Shown here piece by piece: positions 26,251 to 49,464 of a stretch of DNA of 64,000 bases. The position numbers and the translations under genes are program-made. Position 1 is the stretch's first letter; every line of letters begins with the position of its first letter. The notes under the pieces are model-generated. The model did not search any database, had not been told where the DNA came from, and saw nothing but the letters and a program-made list of their open reading frames with translations. Source of the stretch: Zygnema circumcarinatum (Eukaryota > Streptophyta > Zygnematophyceae > Zygnematales > Zygnemataceae); contig CM074804.1 of NCBI GenBank assembly GCA_037447605.1, forward strand, positions 8,017,297 through 8,081,296, read 5' to 3'.

Positions 26251-29200
26251 CTATTGGTTTCGATGCAGCCATTTTTCAAACTCGGGCGATTGAACCAAAT
26301 CACTCAACGCTGCCTGCGTGCATGCGTGAGAGACGCGAGCAGCTTCTTCTGAGCTTTGGAATCGTCGACGTTGCGAGCGATGAAATGTTGAGACACATAC
26401 TTGCTCTTGGATATACGCGGGAATAAAATCTTTCCCATAATCACCTGCATGAGCACCAAAACATGCACCAAAACAAGATTCAGTTCAAGCGCCACTGCAA
26501 TAACCAGCAAAGACCGAGAAAAATCTCAGACTATCTCTTAGAAGAAGAAAAAATGACACGTAAAAAAAAAAAAAAAAACAAAGAGCAGCCACATCCAAGT
26601 CGACTTCAAACTCGATTTTAACACATCTACATCCATATAAATCTTACGAATTCAAGCGCATCTTCAATACAAGAATGAATGAATCGCAATGTCGTGCAAG
26701 AAGAAGACAGGTCTTGTTCCGTTGAAGACCTACCGCCAATGGCAGGATCAAAATCGTTTTGCTGACAAGCATTCCGTTGCTCGGAGAGGGTCCTCCTGCA
26801 CACAACGGAAACATCCACGAATACAAAGAGAGTAAATTCAATATCCAACACAATGAGCCATAAGAAAATACGATTGCGAATGTCTCTTCAATTGTCCGGT
26901 TCCTCCAACATGGTTCAGCCCCGGGCCAAAACAACAGAAAGGCAGTTTTGCGGGAACATACCAGAGTAGTGCATGAAGCAGATATGAGGCAGTAGCCACC
27001 AGTAAAATGGCAAATGCAGAGTCTTCGGGATCGTAAGAACTCTGCAATCCTCACACAAAAATATATCGCGAATGAGAACACTAGACATGCTCAAATTGTA
27101 CACTGAACCCAACACTTAATCTACAGTTTAAAGTTTCACTTCAAGTTGCTTCTGCCTCAGAAAAAAGAGAGCATGAATTCTACGATGAAGCAGCTGCATG
27201 CAAAGAAAAGGAAAGGGAAAGAAGTACCTGACTGAGGAGAATTACAGACATGATGCGCATTACCCACTTCAAGAATTCAGCAATTGCAGGATCCACTATC
27301 CCGTCGAGTGTCAATACGACGCTTCGAGTAACCCAATAGCCGAGACCAGCTCCGATCGCAAGAAGCATAACGATTGATAATACAAGAACCTATACAGCAA
27401 GAAATCCAGTAAAAACACAACAAATAATGTCAGTTTTTTTTGGTCACAATTTCTTATGCTGTAAGGCAGGCAGCCCGATGTTGCGAGGCAGAAGAGTGGG
27501 CAGAAGAGTGGGCAGAAGGAGATTACCGAGAAGCCTGCCTCTCCATTTACACCTAAGCTGTGCAGCGCTCTGAATGCTTGAAACAACCAAAAAAATTGGC
27601 CAATAGAGCCGATTGCCGTCTGCCACAAAAATAAAGAAAGGAACAAGGAACCCACGTTTTAGGACATCTTTACAAAGATACGACGATCAAACAAATAGCC
27701 AAACTGAGATTCACCAATCAGTTCAGATAGTTAACCGCAATACATCAGAATCTAAAACTACTGTAGTCAACCCTTCAGTTACTTTAAATGAAGTTTTCCT
27801 CTAATCGAATGAAGTAGACAATCTCTAGCCCTTATTCTCCAGTTTTCAAAAAAAAAAAAAAAAAGCGTAAAACAAGGCATATCAAAGTAGCGACAGGATG
27901 ATGATGAAGTGCGACGAGAGATTAGCAACTTACAACGAACCCGAAAAACATAATATACCATAGACCTTTCCCAATAGTTGGTGCCCGTAAAGCCTGCAAA
28001 CATACCCTCATACAGACCAGGTCAATCCTGTGTACCGAAATGTTCCGGTTGGCAATCGGAATTGGGTGGTTGCATGCATGGATCAAGAGCTAAAAAACTC
28101 ACGGATCAAGAAACATGACAACATGTCTCGATTGGTTGGTTGAAGAAAGTACCTTATACGGTAGAATCAATGCAATAAAAGCGACTCCAGAAAGCATTCC
28201 GCTGCTGTAATAAAAAAACAGCGATTGGCTTAGGATCGGAGCCATGACGAACAAGACGACGCCCAACAGGAAGAGATATACGCGAAACGTACGGAATTCT
28301 GCAAACACCGGAAATCCCCACAGAGGAAGAAAGGGATCAGCCAGAAATTCAAGCAAACCGAAGGTCTACCGATTTATTCCAAATAGAGCCTGTTTCTCTT
28401 CTTCCAAAGCCTCCCCTGCAACTCCTACCCGTGACGGTTGTCAACACATACCTTCTGTGAGTTGGACCTGCAACTTGCCGTTGGAGAGTCCTCGAGTTAA
28501 AGGAATCTTAATGTCCACAATAGCTGTTGCCGATCGATACACACGGAAAGTCGAGATTCCCGTCTTATCTGAAGGAATCCAAATATGAGGGCAGGAGCCA
28601 ATTTCAAATTTCTCATCCCTGCCACAAAAATGCGAGAAAAGACACAAAGAAGCAGCCAAGTAAACAGTTAAACAATTGACAAGTAAAAAACAATTCAACA
28701 AAATACGGCAAATCTTGACGCTGTCACACTAAACGACAAAAGACGTTTTTGAAAGCTAAGGAAACGAGCAAGAATTCAGCATGCCCTCTGCAGCCGTAAG
28801 TGCATGCCAAGAAACTAAAAAGAAGCCAGAGAATAGTGCAGCAAGCAGTGAGCTCACCTCTGCAGACAGATCTCCGCGGTCGAGGAAGTCGTAAGCAATC
28901 GGCTGAAATAAGAAGTCTTCGTCTCATCGGTGAACGATGCAGTCACCTTGCTGACAAGAAAGTACTTCATTGCACGCGCATGCAGCGAGCAGGCAGGGAC
29001 TCTGAATCGAATGACCGCCGAATTCTCTCCATACACGTATTTTGAATCCAAAATTTCAATGGGAGCACTTACAGTAAGATCACCTGTATGCCACGAAATA
29101 AAATCATAGACTCAAACGTTAAGGAAGATATTCTTGCAACGCAGCAAAATCTTGTTGAAAGCTTCCAGTCAGCTTGAACAAAGACTGGAAAGGAAATACT

Positions 29201-29444
29201 TACAGCAAAAAACACCACAAGGAATCAGAAAACGGCACAGTTTCCAAGAGCTGCTTCTGCAATCAACTCTGCTGCTGCTATCAAGCAGGGAAAAGCGCAA
29301 CAGGCAAGCACAATAACTGGACTCACCGGTTCCCACGAAGTTTGGCATGCCTTCAATAAGTGTCTCCGACACGGCATCATTCCCGCTCACCAAAGCCGCG
29401 CAAAGGAGCAGAAAGCTGGATAGAAATATCGCTGCGAACGCCAT
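26251..29444 (-). CDS. PNET2: Nuclear-envelope integral membrane protein, NEMP/PNET2 family (DUF2215)
   Basis: Inner nuclear-membrane protein; plant PNET2 proteins link the envelope to chromatin organisation. Ten exons: 29444-29327, 29083-28858, 28618-28452, 28298-28153, 27993-27934, 27619-27527, 27389-27228, 27041-26962, 26795-26734, 26444-26251, giving 435 residues with unbroken phase. It opens with a signal peptide (MAFAAIFLSSFLLLCAALVS). A luminal domain follows (YGENSAVIRFRVPACS, FEIGSCPHIWIPSD). Several membrane segments come next: VYLFLLGVVLFVMAPILSQS, FYYSSGMLSGVAFIALIL, GLWYIMFFGFV, VLVLSIVMLLAIGAGLGYWV and FAILLVATASYLLHALLW. The tail STFHRSQRRRFQ...LSDLVQSPEFEKWL fits the conserved plant C-terminus. 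Family assignment is by remembered consensus, not a search. Confidence 0.87.
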
Positions 29445-30694
29445 GGCTCGAGAGAAGCAAGCAGAAGGTCCGCCCGTGGGTCTGTCCGCTCGCCTCAGAA
29501 GAAGAAGATGAAGAAGTAGGTGAAGCTGTGGAGGGCAGGCGCCTTTTGGCTCCCTGCCGTGCCAGGGACGGCAGCCAGGCTGCGCCGTCCGATCAAATCG
29601 GATGCAGTTTGGGCCGTCCGATTTCGAACAGAGACTCCTGTCCGCTTAATGGGCCCGAAGGCGGCCCGATAAGATTGGGACTGCGGGCGCCGTTCGCTGT
29701 TGGTGAGGCTGACGTGGCCGTCGGGTAGAACTGGAAATGCCTGTGCCGATCGATGCACGTAGCGTTCACGGCAACCGTTCGATGGTCACGGAACAGTTAG
29801 TGCCGGCCGATGTGTTCGTCCTTCGAAGACCGTCCGATGGAACCGGCACTTCTTCGCATGAGTTTGTTGGCACCCTGTTAGGGCGCATTGTTTGGGTTCT
29901 AGCAGAAACCAAAGCATCATATCCTCATAAGCGTGTACGTGCATGTGAGTACAGTACAATGTCATGTTGTACCATAACCATGCACGATGACATTGTCTTC
30001 TACTCTATTGAATGCTCCATGTAGTATGTTTATCGGCTCGCTCTCGCTGTACCGTCCGATGCAATCGTCGCACACACGTACCGTCCGATTTCGACGGTGT
30101 TTCGTTTGCGCTTTTTACACGGTCTTGTGTCGCCATCCCTTGACAACAACTTTAGGGTTCTCATCTTTGAACAAGCAAACACTCGTCAATAATGAAGCTT
30201 CTAGCTGCTCAGCTCAGCCCAAAGTCATGCAATTTTTTGTTGGGTCAAGAATCGTAGTTCAGTTGCATAGCGTTTTCTGATTGTTTCTAGGCCCTATGTG
30301 ACCAGTCCCTTGTGGTTCTCCATGTTGTTGTTGAATATGCACCATTCATGCCATCGCCATCGCTGTTGGTGAAGCTGACGTGGCCGTCGGACAGAACTGG
30401 AACTGGACTCGCTCTTCCGTGGTTTCAGGGTGTGCCAGCGTCGGACGGTTCCCTGTGCGCCGTAGCGTCAAAATGTGTGCCACGCCTGCGGACGGCACAG
30501 TGGCAGAAAATTTGAAACGCATGGAACTTGAGTGGTTTCTGCACTAGCGCAGCTCTCCCTCCACACTCTCTCGCGCGCTCTCTCTCGAACTCGCCCTGTC
30601 TCCCCTTTGCTTTCGCCAACTCTCCGCCTCCGCCTCTCAGGCTGTCCAGGCGGCGGCATGCCTGGAGCCGCCCTCCCTTCCTCCTTACTCCACC
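29445..30694. promoter_or_regulatory. Divergent promoter between NEMP/PNET2 and the DEIH helicase, with repeated motifs
   Basis: Head-to-head spacer of 1.25 kb. The 9-mer CCGTCCGAT occurs exactly at 29585, 29614, 29830, 30052 and 30081, all on the plus strand. A 43-bp direct repeat is present at 29694-29736 and 30360-30402 with three mismatches; each copy carries TGACGTGGCCGTCGG. No coding domain was found. Confidence 0.6.
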
Positions 30695-41679
<10,985 letters not shown>

Positions 41680-43067
41680 TGTTTTTGCTCACGTGGTGCT
41701 TTTTTAAAGAGCGAGAATTAATCGTTTTATCTTCGTTTTTTTTGTTTTTTTTTTTTTTCTATTGCTGAAGAAAAGATCATCTCATTGTTGGAGGTAGAAC
41801 GCAGACAGGGAGGGAGTCGGGGCACGCTCGCAGCTCCAGAATCAAAGGGAAGGGTACTGTATGGCCAGTCAGTTGGGTAGTCTTGATTCTGAACTTGATT
41901 AGTCAGGCTTGTGGGGCTGTCTGTGCTTGCCATCTGTGAGTCCATGAAATTATTTCCATTGATCTTTATGAGCATGGACTCCAAAGGAAAAGTTCGTGCA
42001 GGTGTGAGGGCCCACTGCAAGCTGATGTCGATCGAGCACGTTCCAATGAAAATGTGCACGTGCAGATTTTTGCATACGTGGCGAGTCGCCATTGGGAGAT
42101 GCTTGACTGGTTTAGTTTAAAGATAGGCCATTTGTTGTTGCTGCATTTCGATAGTGCAGACTGGACAGCAGCAGAGGCCACAACAGCTTCAAGGTGCTGA
42201 AGTATATGGGCCTATGTGGACAACAACCCCAACAACTAGGGAACCACGAGGAGCCAACCGCTCACGAAACTTTGGCTTGTAATAGGAAGACAGCGAGATA
42301 GTGGCCATGGAACCCTCCCAAGAAGTATCCAACATCTCACCTAAGGCCATGAACCATGTCATGTCATTGACTAACATAAACCATGTTCAACAACGACAGG
42401 CGCGTGCCCCAAACTGGCCGGCCGCCGGTCGGCCCCGAAAGCGTGTTGACCGGACCAGGAGGGACCAGGATCGTAATAACTTCCATCCGGACAATGTTGG
42501 GGCATTGTACGGATATATTTATTATCCAACCGTACGGTAAGAATGGCATCCGTACGAACTTCATACAAAACTGTACGAAAACCTGCAAGTCCAAATGCTG
42601 GACTTTCGAACGAGCTGCAGAGGCTGGCTGGGAGGGAGGGAGGGAAAGGGAGAAAGAGTGGGGGCGAAGGGGGGGAGGGAGAGAGGAGCAAGAGGGAGAG
42701 GAGCGGTATTCCTGCCTGCTAGAGCCATTTTTTTTTTTTAACCTAATTCCTTTTTATTTCTTGCGTTTCTCGTCGTTGTTAACTGTGAATGTGTGCCGCT
42801 GGTTCTGTTCAGCTCCGAGCAGCAGCCATGAGGGCGGGCATTTGAAGCAGATTAGGGCGCAGGAAGCAAGAGGACGGCAAGGGGCAGTCTGGGCTGTGCC
42901 TGAGTCTGAGGGCAAACTTCTAGAGAGGAGAAGGAGAGCAGGAGGAAGGAGAAAAAGGTGAGGAGAGAGTTAGAGGAGGAGGCAGAGAAAGTGGGAGTGA
43001 GTGGGGGAAGAGAGAGGAAGGGTGACCTCTTCCTCTATCGTATTCCTTATCATTAGAAGCTGCAATC
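41680..43067. promoter_or_regulatory. Spacer between the DEIH helicase and VPS2
   Basis: No gene supported. It holds the helicase 3' UTR with a T-rich run at 41734-41760. A GC-rich patch with CCGGCCGCCGGTCGGCC lies at about 42417-42434. Three GTACGG/GTACGA elements lie between 42534 and 42579, and GA-rich sequence at 42630-42705 and 42920-43020. The last precedes the VPS2 start. Confidence 0.45.
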
Positions 43068-45106
43068 ATGAGCTTCATATTCGGCAAGCGGAAGACTCCG
43101 GCAGGTGCGTGCAGCCGCCCTGCCATCTGGTCCCTGCCTCCATATTCCCTTTGACCTATACTCTTCGCTTTACTTAAAAACGTTCGTTTGCATCTTGAAC
43201 CATTTCTTCTTAAGGAATCAGGAAGGTGGTGGAAGAGTCAACTTGGTTGCCAAACATTGAACAGGAAAGTGGAGTTTGGCTGTGGCTATTGCAGAGCTCC
43301 TGCGAGAAAACAAGCGCATGCTGGATCGCTCCATTCGGGACATCGAGCGGGAGAGACAGCAGTTGCAGGCGCAGGAGAAGAAACTGATCGCAGAAATTAA
43401 GAAGACTGCAAAACAGGGGCAGATGGTGGGCCCTTTGCTTTTTTGTCGCTCCCGCAATGAGCCATTTGTTCAGTGCGTGCATCATGACGAAGTGCAGGGT
43501 TCATCATCTTAATTTATATGCCTTCTTTTTTAGTTTTGGATGACGTGTATTGTTTGCATTCATTCATTGCCAAATGTCGATACTGTGTACGCGAAATATG
43601 CATGTGATTATGTATTCTTTATCGAATGAATAGAGAGGTCTGCTTTATCGCCTTCTTTCTGCAGAAACGTTTCGCTTGCCTAGTTGGATAGTTGTTCTGC
43701 ACTTAACATGACTAGTTTTGCCATTTTGTGTTTCAATTTACGTCGAAATTCTTATTTTTCTCCCACTGCTTTGCTCAGAAAACTCGACTGTGTAAAGGCG
43801 TCTGTGTTTTCCGTACTAATGCTCTCGCAGGGAGACCGGTTTGCAGGGAGCTGTGAGGGTTATGGCAAAGGATCTTATTCGAACAAGGCACCAAATAACA
43901 AAGTTTTATGGGCTGAAGTCTCAGCTGCAGGGCATTTCATTAAGAATACAGGTAAGAAGGCAGCTTTTTATCCAATACTCAATATCCATTTTAGGTGCAT
44001 TTTGGTAAAGCAAAAGCTTGAGCCTCTCAGGCAAGCATTAGAAGCGGATCAGCTCCAACCTGATGAGACGTTTTTGCATTTGAAGGGCGTGTTCTGCCAG
44101 CTGTTGAAAGTTTTGTGTTTGTGTACAGACTCTGAAGTCGACACAGGCCATGGCGGAAGCCATGAGGGGAGTCACGAAGGCCATGGGCCAAATGAACAAG
44201 CAGCTCAACCTGCCCGCGCTCCAAAAGATAATGCAGGAGTTTGAGCGTCAGAATGAGAAGATGGAAATGACTTCGGAAATGATGGGGGATGCCATTGATG
44301 ATGCCTTGGAAGGAGACGAGGAAGAGGAGGAAACGGAGGAGCTCGTGAATCAAGTTTTGGATGAAATTGGAATTGATTTGGATCAGCAGGTTCGTGCTCT
44401 CTTCTTTGGAATACGATATCTTGTCAATTGCTCAATATGTTACAAAAATTCAAGGGTTGGACGCTCGATCAAATTACCTGATCCATGTCATTGGTTGAAG
44501 TTGCTGCGAGTCCCCATGAATTCAGCTCATGCCGTCGTTAGTGCAAAAAGTTGGGTCAGTTAGGTCCATCAGCAGACTCGGATTGACTTCAAATTCACTT
44601 ACTCTCTCCCAATGCAAAGACCATTCCTTCTATCTAAAAGGCACATACACTTAATTATCGAAAGCACTCACCCGCATGTATGGTCTAGTAAAGCAGAAGG
44701 TCATATTGCTGCTGTTCAGTAGATGCGGTAAGGCACATTCGTCTGTATATAGTCTAAGCGGGGGGGAGATGGGAAGGGAGGAAGAGAGAGAGAGGGATTC
44801 CTGGGATTCCACTTTTCCTTCTCCCCACCCTCCTTCCAGATGCATGCGGCCTGTCTCCCATGCTGCCAATAATCTCCATTAGCAAGCCCCTGAATCTCTT
44901 ACTGACGGGAATTTAAACATTTTTCTGCCTTGCCCCTCCTTCCGCAGCTTGTCAACGCTCCTGCGGTTGCCGCCCAGCCCCAGGTGCAGGCCACAGCCGC
45001 CAAAGTTGCTCAGCCGGCGGGAGCAGGGGGAGGAGGCCCGCCCCCTGAAGGCGACGGCATAGACAGCGACTTGCAAGCTCGGCTGGACAACTTGAGGCGG
45101 CTGTAA
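43068..45106 (+). CDS. VPS2: ESCRT-III subunit VPS2 (CHMP2A homologue)
   Basis: Assembles into ESCRT-III filaments that bud and sever membranes at endosomes. Five exons: 43068-43104, 43295-43425, 43847-43951, 44129-44389, 44948-45106, giving 230 residues. It opens MSFIFGKRKTPAELLRENKR, typical of VPS2.1. The basic helical core (IEKERQ-like IERERQQLQAQEKKLIAEI, MAKDLIRTRHQITKFYGLKS) and the acidic hinge (DDALEGDEEEEETEELVNQV) follow. The end DSDLQARLDNLRRL is a MIM1 motif that docks the MIT domain of the VPS4 ATPase. Length and sequence are those of the canonical protein throughout, so this should be a functional copy. A short Ala/Gly/Pro linker (about 182-210) separates core and MIM1. Confidence 0.97.
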
Positions 45107-46083
45107 AGGCGCAATGTACATATATATGTATGGCTAGTCGTGTGATGCTTAACGGGGAGTGATATTTTTTACGCTCATGGAGCACCTGATTATAGTCCTC
45201 GAATGACTGGGTACTGAGTGGTGGGGCCAACATAAGTAGGCTGTGTGGGAGGAGTTTTATGTTCCAGTGCAAACATTTGTTTCAAGAGCTGTTGATTCTG
45301 TTTTCACGGCGGAGGGCGACCTTCCCTTCCCCACCCCCCTCCATCCCTCTCTCTCCCTCTCCCACCACCTGGACAATCACTCTCGATGCAATACTGTCAG
45401 AGAAGGTGATGACAAGGTTACAAAGACAAGTGCTGGCGATTCAGCCAACCAACTCCTAATCATTTCTATCACCTCAGTGCAGTGATGATGCAAATAGACC
45501 AATGCGCATGCCAACAGGCCATGTAGATTGAAAAGCCCATGTTTCAAAAGATTCCGCCCGCACGTTGGTTCTCGACCGACCAACCATACCAACGGTTTCA
45601 GTCATTGGCAATGGCTGGCTTGGTAGCCAGCCAATGGTTGCGACCATTGGCAATAGTTGGGTGGGGCGGGAATCAATTGGTCCAATGGTTGCATTAATTG
45701 GCAACTTTTGGCTGTGTAGCCAGACCAATGGTTGCAACCGTTGGCAATCTACACGCAGGAGCAGCAGAAACATACCAACATAGTGCTGCAAAAAACAGGT
45801 ATAGAGAGAGTCATACAATCAAAAAGACCCTTTTTCATCCAAAAGGACAGCCTTTTAAGGCAACAAAATTACAACTGACAATTTCTGACACAGTTATTGT
45901 GCTACGTGGACTCAAGGACTGTGGACCACTACAGAGCGTGACAATTGTCACTTTGTGCTTCAATTCGAAACAAAAAAGCCAAGCATCATGCAAGAGATGC
46001 TTCTGTAGCGGGCCACACTTCTCTCCAACCAAAAAAGAAAATTGCCTTATTGCCTCCTACTCTATTTTTACAACCTGTCTAAA
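45107..46083. other. Convergent spacer with a degenerate satellite copy
   Basis: 3' UTRs of VPS2 and of the two-TM gene. It contains the isolated satellite relative at about 45545-45750, described separately. No other gene is seen; the rest is A/T-rich. Confidence 0.5.
45545..45750. repeat. Degenerate outlying copy of the 92-bp satellite
   Basis: Carries the same phrases as the array at 47.9-49.4 kb. One is ccaatggttgcgaccattgg at 45631-45650, one base from a perfect palindrome. Others are gggtggggcgggaatcaat and tggctggcttggtagccag, with about two diverged units. It lies 1.3 kb or more from the main array, on the other side of the gene at 46084-47065. Confidence 0.8.
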
Positions 46084-47065
46084 TCAAGGACACAAAGGAC
46101 ATTTGAAGCCCTGGCCATCCTCTGATGGCAAAAACACTCCTCTGGGATCAGTCCACATCGGATGGAGAGGCTTCACTTGCAGCGATTTGTCCAAGCGGGC
46201 GAGTGACTCGCGCAGAAGAGCCGATTCACGCGCCAAGGCCGCATTGCTCGCCTCGATATCCCAACCGCTGTTCAGCCTTTCATGGATGGTAACCAAATCT
46301 TGGAGGTCGCTTCCCAGCTTCCGTTTCCAAGAAGAGGAGCTCTGCAAATTTCTTCCCACTCCCATTTTCCCTTCCCCGGGACCATTGCGGCGGCGGCTGT
46401 ACTGCGGCTCACTGAATGCATTTTGGCTTGCACTGAACACTGGCGAGGAGTCGCGGAACAGAGGGCGCCTCGCACTGAAGAGTGGCTCAGGCTCATCATA
46501 GAGCGGCGCCTTCAAGTTCGGGTAATCCAAGGACTTGGCATAATAATTCGAGTGGCGGACATTGGGATATGTCTTTACAATCTGAGGAGGCTGTATTGCA
46601 AGCAAGAGATCAGAAAACGCCAAATCAGTCAAAGGGATGCATACAAACCCTCAAAACTAGCCCATACAAAAGCAAGCAGCACCAACGCAAAAGGCACTTT
46701 CCGATGCTAACAACCCTTAAAACAAAAAGCTTGAAATCTTTGAAAGGTGCAGCAAGTCATACCCGGCGAGGATTCGCTAACTCCTTTGCGAACTCCTCGT
46801 GCAACCAGTCCACCGCGAAAAGGTAGGCCTTTCCGAGTTCCGTGGCGCCCACAAGCAGCCACGCCCAAGCGCTGTATCCAAGCACCGCCATGGCAGCCAG
46901 CGCATGCCAGGAGACGCTGCAAAAAACGAAATAAAGGTTTTCCAGGTGCGGGCGGGCGGCTGCAGCAGCCTTCAGCCCGCCGCCCAACGCCGCTCCGAGC
47001 AGCTGCATCACTTGAAGCCAGAGGACGCAGAAAGCTGCCGCCGTGGCAGCACCTGGCACAGCCAT
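46084..47065 (-). CDS. Unrecognised protein with two predicted membrane segments and a C-terminal coiled coil
   Basis: Two exons, 47065-46763 and 46590-46084, joined in phase with GT-AG borders; 269 residues. I do not recognise the family. Exon 1 encodes an Ala-rich N-terminus with hydrophobic stretches at about 8-30 and 45-73, followed by an amphipathic DWLHEEFAKELANPRR. Exon 2 begins PPQIVKTYPNVRHSNYYAK and continues with repeated aromatic-plus-acid/Ser phrases (PEPLFSARRPLFRDSSPVFS). It then has a Leu-rich helical section (NAALARESALLRESLARLDK) and ends in FKCPLCP, a possible metal- or lipid-modified cysteine pair. Regular codon use, a good start context (tccATGG) and clean splice sites argue for a real gene. 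It sits between two blocks of the same satellite family. Function unknown. Confidence 0.72.
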
Positions 47066-47190
47066 GGATGAGCAGGAGAGAGAGAGAGAGCGAGAGAGAG
47101 AGAGAGAGAGCGAGAGAAGAGAGGGAGGGTGAGTGAGCGAGAGAGAGAGAGAGAGCGGGTGGTCGGTGAGGGAGGGAGGGAGGGAGGGAG

Positions 47191-49464
47191 ACATGACAGC
47201 CCGGGCCGCGGGCGAGGCCTTGGGGAGGGACCCGGGCAGACCAAACCTATTACAGGCTGCCCCATATGCGAGGCAAGCGTCCGCGATTGGGCGAGCGTCG
47301 GCTGGGCAGCTCAAGTTTGGCAGCGAGCTGCCCGGACGACAAAGGGGTGGCCCAAAATGGCTGGCCGCTCGCCTACCTCATCTCCCCTGTGGATCAGACA
47401 GTACGGACGGACAGGTGGCGCCACCGCCGTGGGGGAATGCTGACGTACGGAGCGCGCGACGTGACGGGACGCGCCGTAGGGGGGCTGCCCCTGATCGGAA
47501 TCAGGGCGACGGAGGACCAGAAAGAATTGCAGCTGCCCGGCCGCCGCTCGCCCAATCGCGGACGATTCATTCGCTGGGAAGGTAAAATAAACCATTTGAA
47601 TGCTGCCCGGCGCCAAACTTGAGCTGCCCGGCCGACGCTCGCCCAATCGCGGACGTTTGCTTCGAGGACAGGGCAGCAGAAAACAGTTTATGGCTGCCAA
47701 GGACTAAACCTTCAGCTGCCCGGACGACGCACGCCCAATCGCGGACGTTTGCTTCACGGTTGGGGCAGCCAAAACCATTTCCGATCTGCCCGTGAACAGA
47801 CTTCAGCTGCCCGGCCGACGCTCGCCCAATCGCGGACGTCCGCGAAGGGTAGCCGAAAACATTCCGGGCCAAGGGCTGGACGGACGACCATGGGCTGGAT
47901 CAACCATTGGAATGGTCGGGATTTGCAAACCGTTGGTTCCGGATCTAGCCAACCATTGGATCCAATGGTTGGGTGGGGCGGGAATAAATGGTCCAATGGT
48001 TGCAATCATTGGCAATGGTTGGCTGGACAGCTAGCCAATGGTTGAAACCATTGGCAATGGTTGGCTAGATAGCCAGCCAATGGTTGCAACCATTGGCAAT
48101 GATTGGGTGGGGCGGGAATCAATGGTCCAACGGTTGCAGTTATTGCCAATGGTTGGCTTGATAGCCAGCCAATGGTTGCAACCATTGGCAATGGTTGGGT
48201 GGAGCGGGAATCAATAGTCCAATGGTTGAAGTTTCTTGCAATGGTTGGCTGGGAAGCTATCCAATGGTTACAGCCATTGGCAATGATTGGGTGGGGCGGG
48301 AATCAATGGTCCAATGGTTGCAGTTATTGGCAATGGGTTGCTGGGAAGTTAGCCAATGGTTACAACCATTGAGAGGGGGGAAAAGGAACAGAGAGCGAGA
48401 GAGCGAGAGAGAGCAGGTGGTCGGTGAGGAAGGGAGGGAGACATGACAGCCCGGGCCGCGGGGCGAGGCCTTGAGGGACCCGGGCAGCCCAAACCTATTA
48501 CAGGCTGCCCTCTATGCGAGGCAAGCGTCCGCGATTGGGCGAGCGTCGGCCGGGCAGCTCAAGTTTGGCAGCGAGCTGCCCGGACGACAAAGGGGTGGCC
48601 CAAAATGGCCGGTCGCGCGCCTACCTCATCTCCCCTGTGGATAATACTGTACGGACGTAGAGGTGGCGCCACCGCCGTGGAGGAATGCTGCTGTACGGTG
48701 CGCGCGACGTGACGGGACGCGTTGTACGTGGGCTGCACCTGATCGGAATCGCGGCGACGGAGGACCAGGAAGAATTTCAGCTGCCCGGCCGCCGCTCGCC
48801 CAATCGTGGACGGTTGATTCGCTGGGAGGGCAGAATAGAACATTTGAGTGCTGCCCGGCGCCAAACTTGAGCTGACTCGGCCGACGCTCGCCCAATCGCG
48901 GACGTTTGCTTCGAGGATGGGGCAGCAGAAAACAGTTTAGGGCTGCCCTGGACCAAACCTTCAGCTGCCCGGACGACGCACGCCCAATCGCGGACGTTTG
49001 GTTCACGGTTGGGGCAGCCAAAACCATTTCCGATCTGCCCGTGAACAGACTTCAGCTGCCCGGCCGACGCTCGCGGAATCGCGGACACTTGCCTGGCGTA
49101 TAGGGCAGCCCGTAATAGTTTTGGGCTGCCCGGGGTCCTCACCAAGGCCTCGAACCGCCGCGAAGGGCAGCCGAAAACATTCCGGGCCAAGGGCTCTACG
49201 GACCATGGGTTTGGATCAAACATCGGAATGGTTGCGATTTGCAAACCGCTGGTTCCGATCTAGCCAACCAGTGGATACAATGGTTGGGTGTGGCGGGAAT
49301 CAATGGTCCAATGGTTGCAGTCATTGGCAATGGTTAACTTGGTAGCCGCCAATGGTTGCAACCATTGGCAATGGTTGAATGGGGCGGGAAGCAATGGTCC
49401 AATAGTTGTATTCATTGGCAATGGTTGGCTGGATAGCCAGCCAATGGTTGCAACCATTGAGAGG
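47191..49464. repeat. Composite tandem repeat: two large units built from ~92-bp satellites
   Basis: Unit A runs from 47191 to about 48378, unit B from 48441 to about 49464. Both start acatgacagcccgggccgcg and end at ccattgagagggg, an offset of 1250 bp at the left ends. Each unit contains a GC-rich subarray of CAGCTGCCCGG..CGCCCAATCGCGGACG monomers. In A these are near 47528, 47621, 47712 and 47803; in B near 48778, 48870, 48963 and 49052. Each unit also has one inverted copy (near 47277 and 48521) and a perfect GGTGGCGCCACC. An AT-richer subarray follows, with the palindrome CCAATGGTTGCAACCATTGG at 48077, 48169 and 49349. Both subarrays repeat about every 92 bp. B has fewer AT-type copies and an extra 90-bp segment near 49080-49170. 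Reading frames through it show no domain. Confidence 0.9.

Noticed and set aside
47129-49345. Several 80-150 codon frames within the satellite
   Set aside because: They repeat with the satellite units in shifting frames and on both strands, and show no domain or start context.
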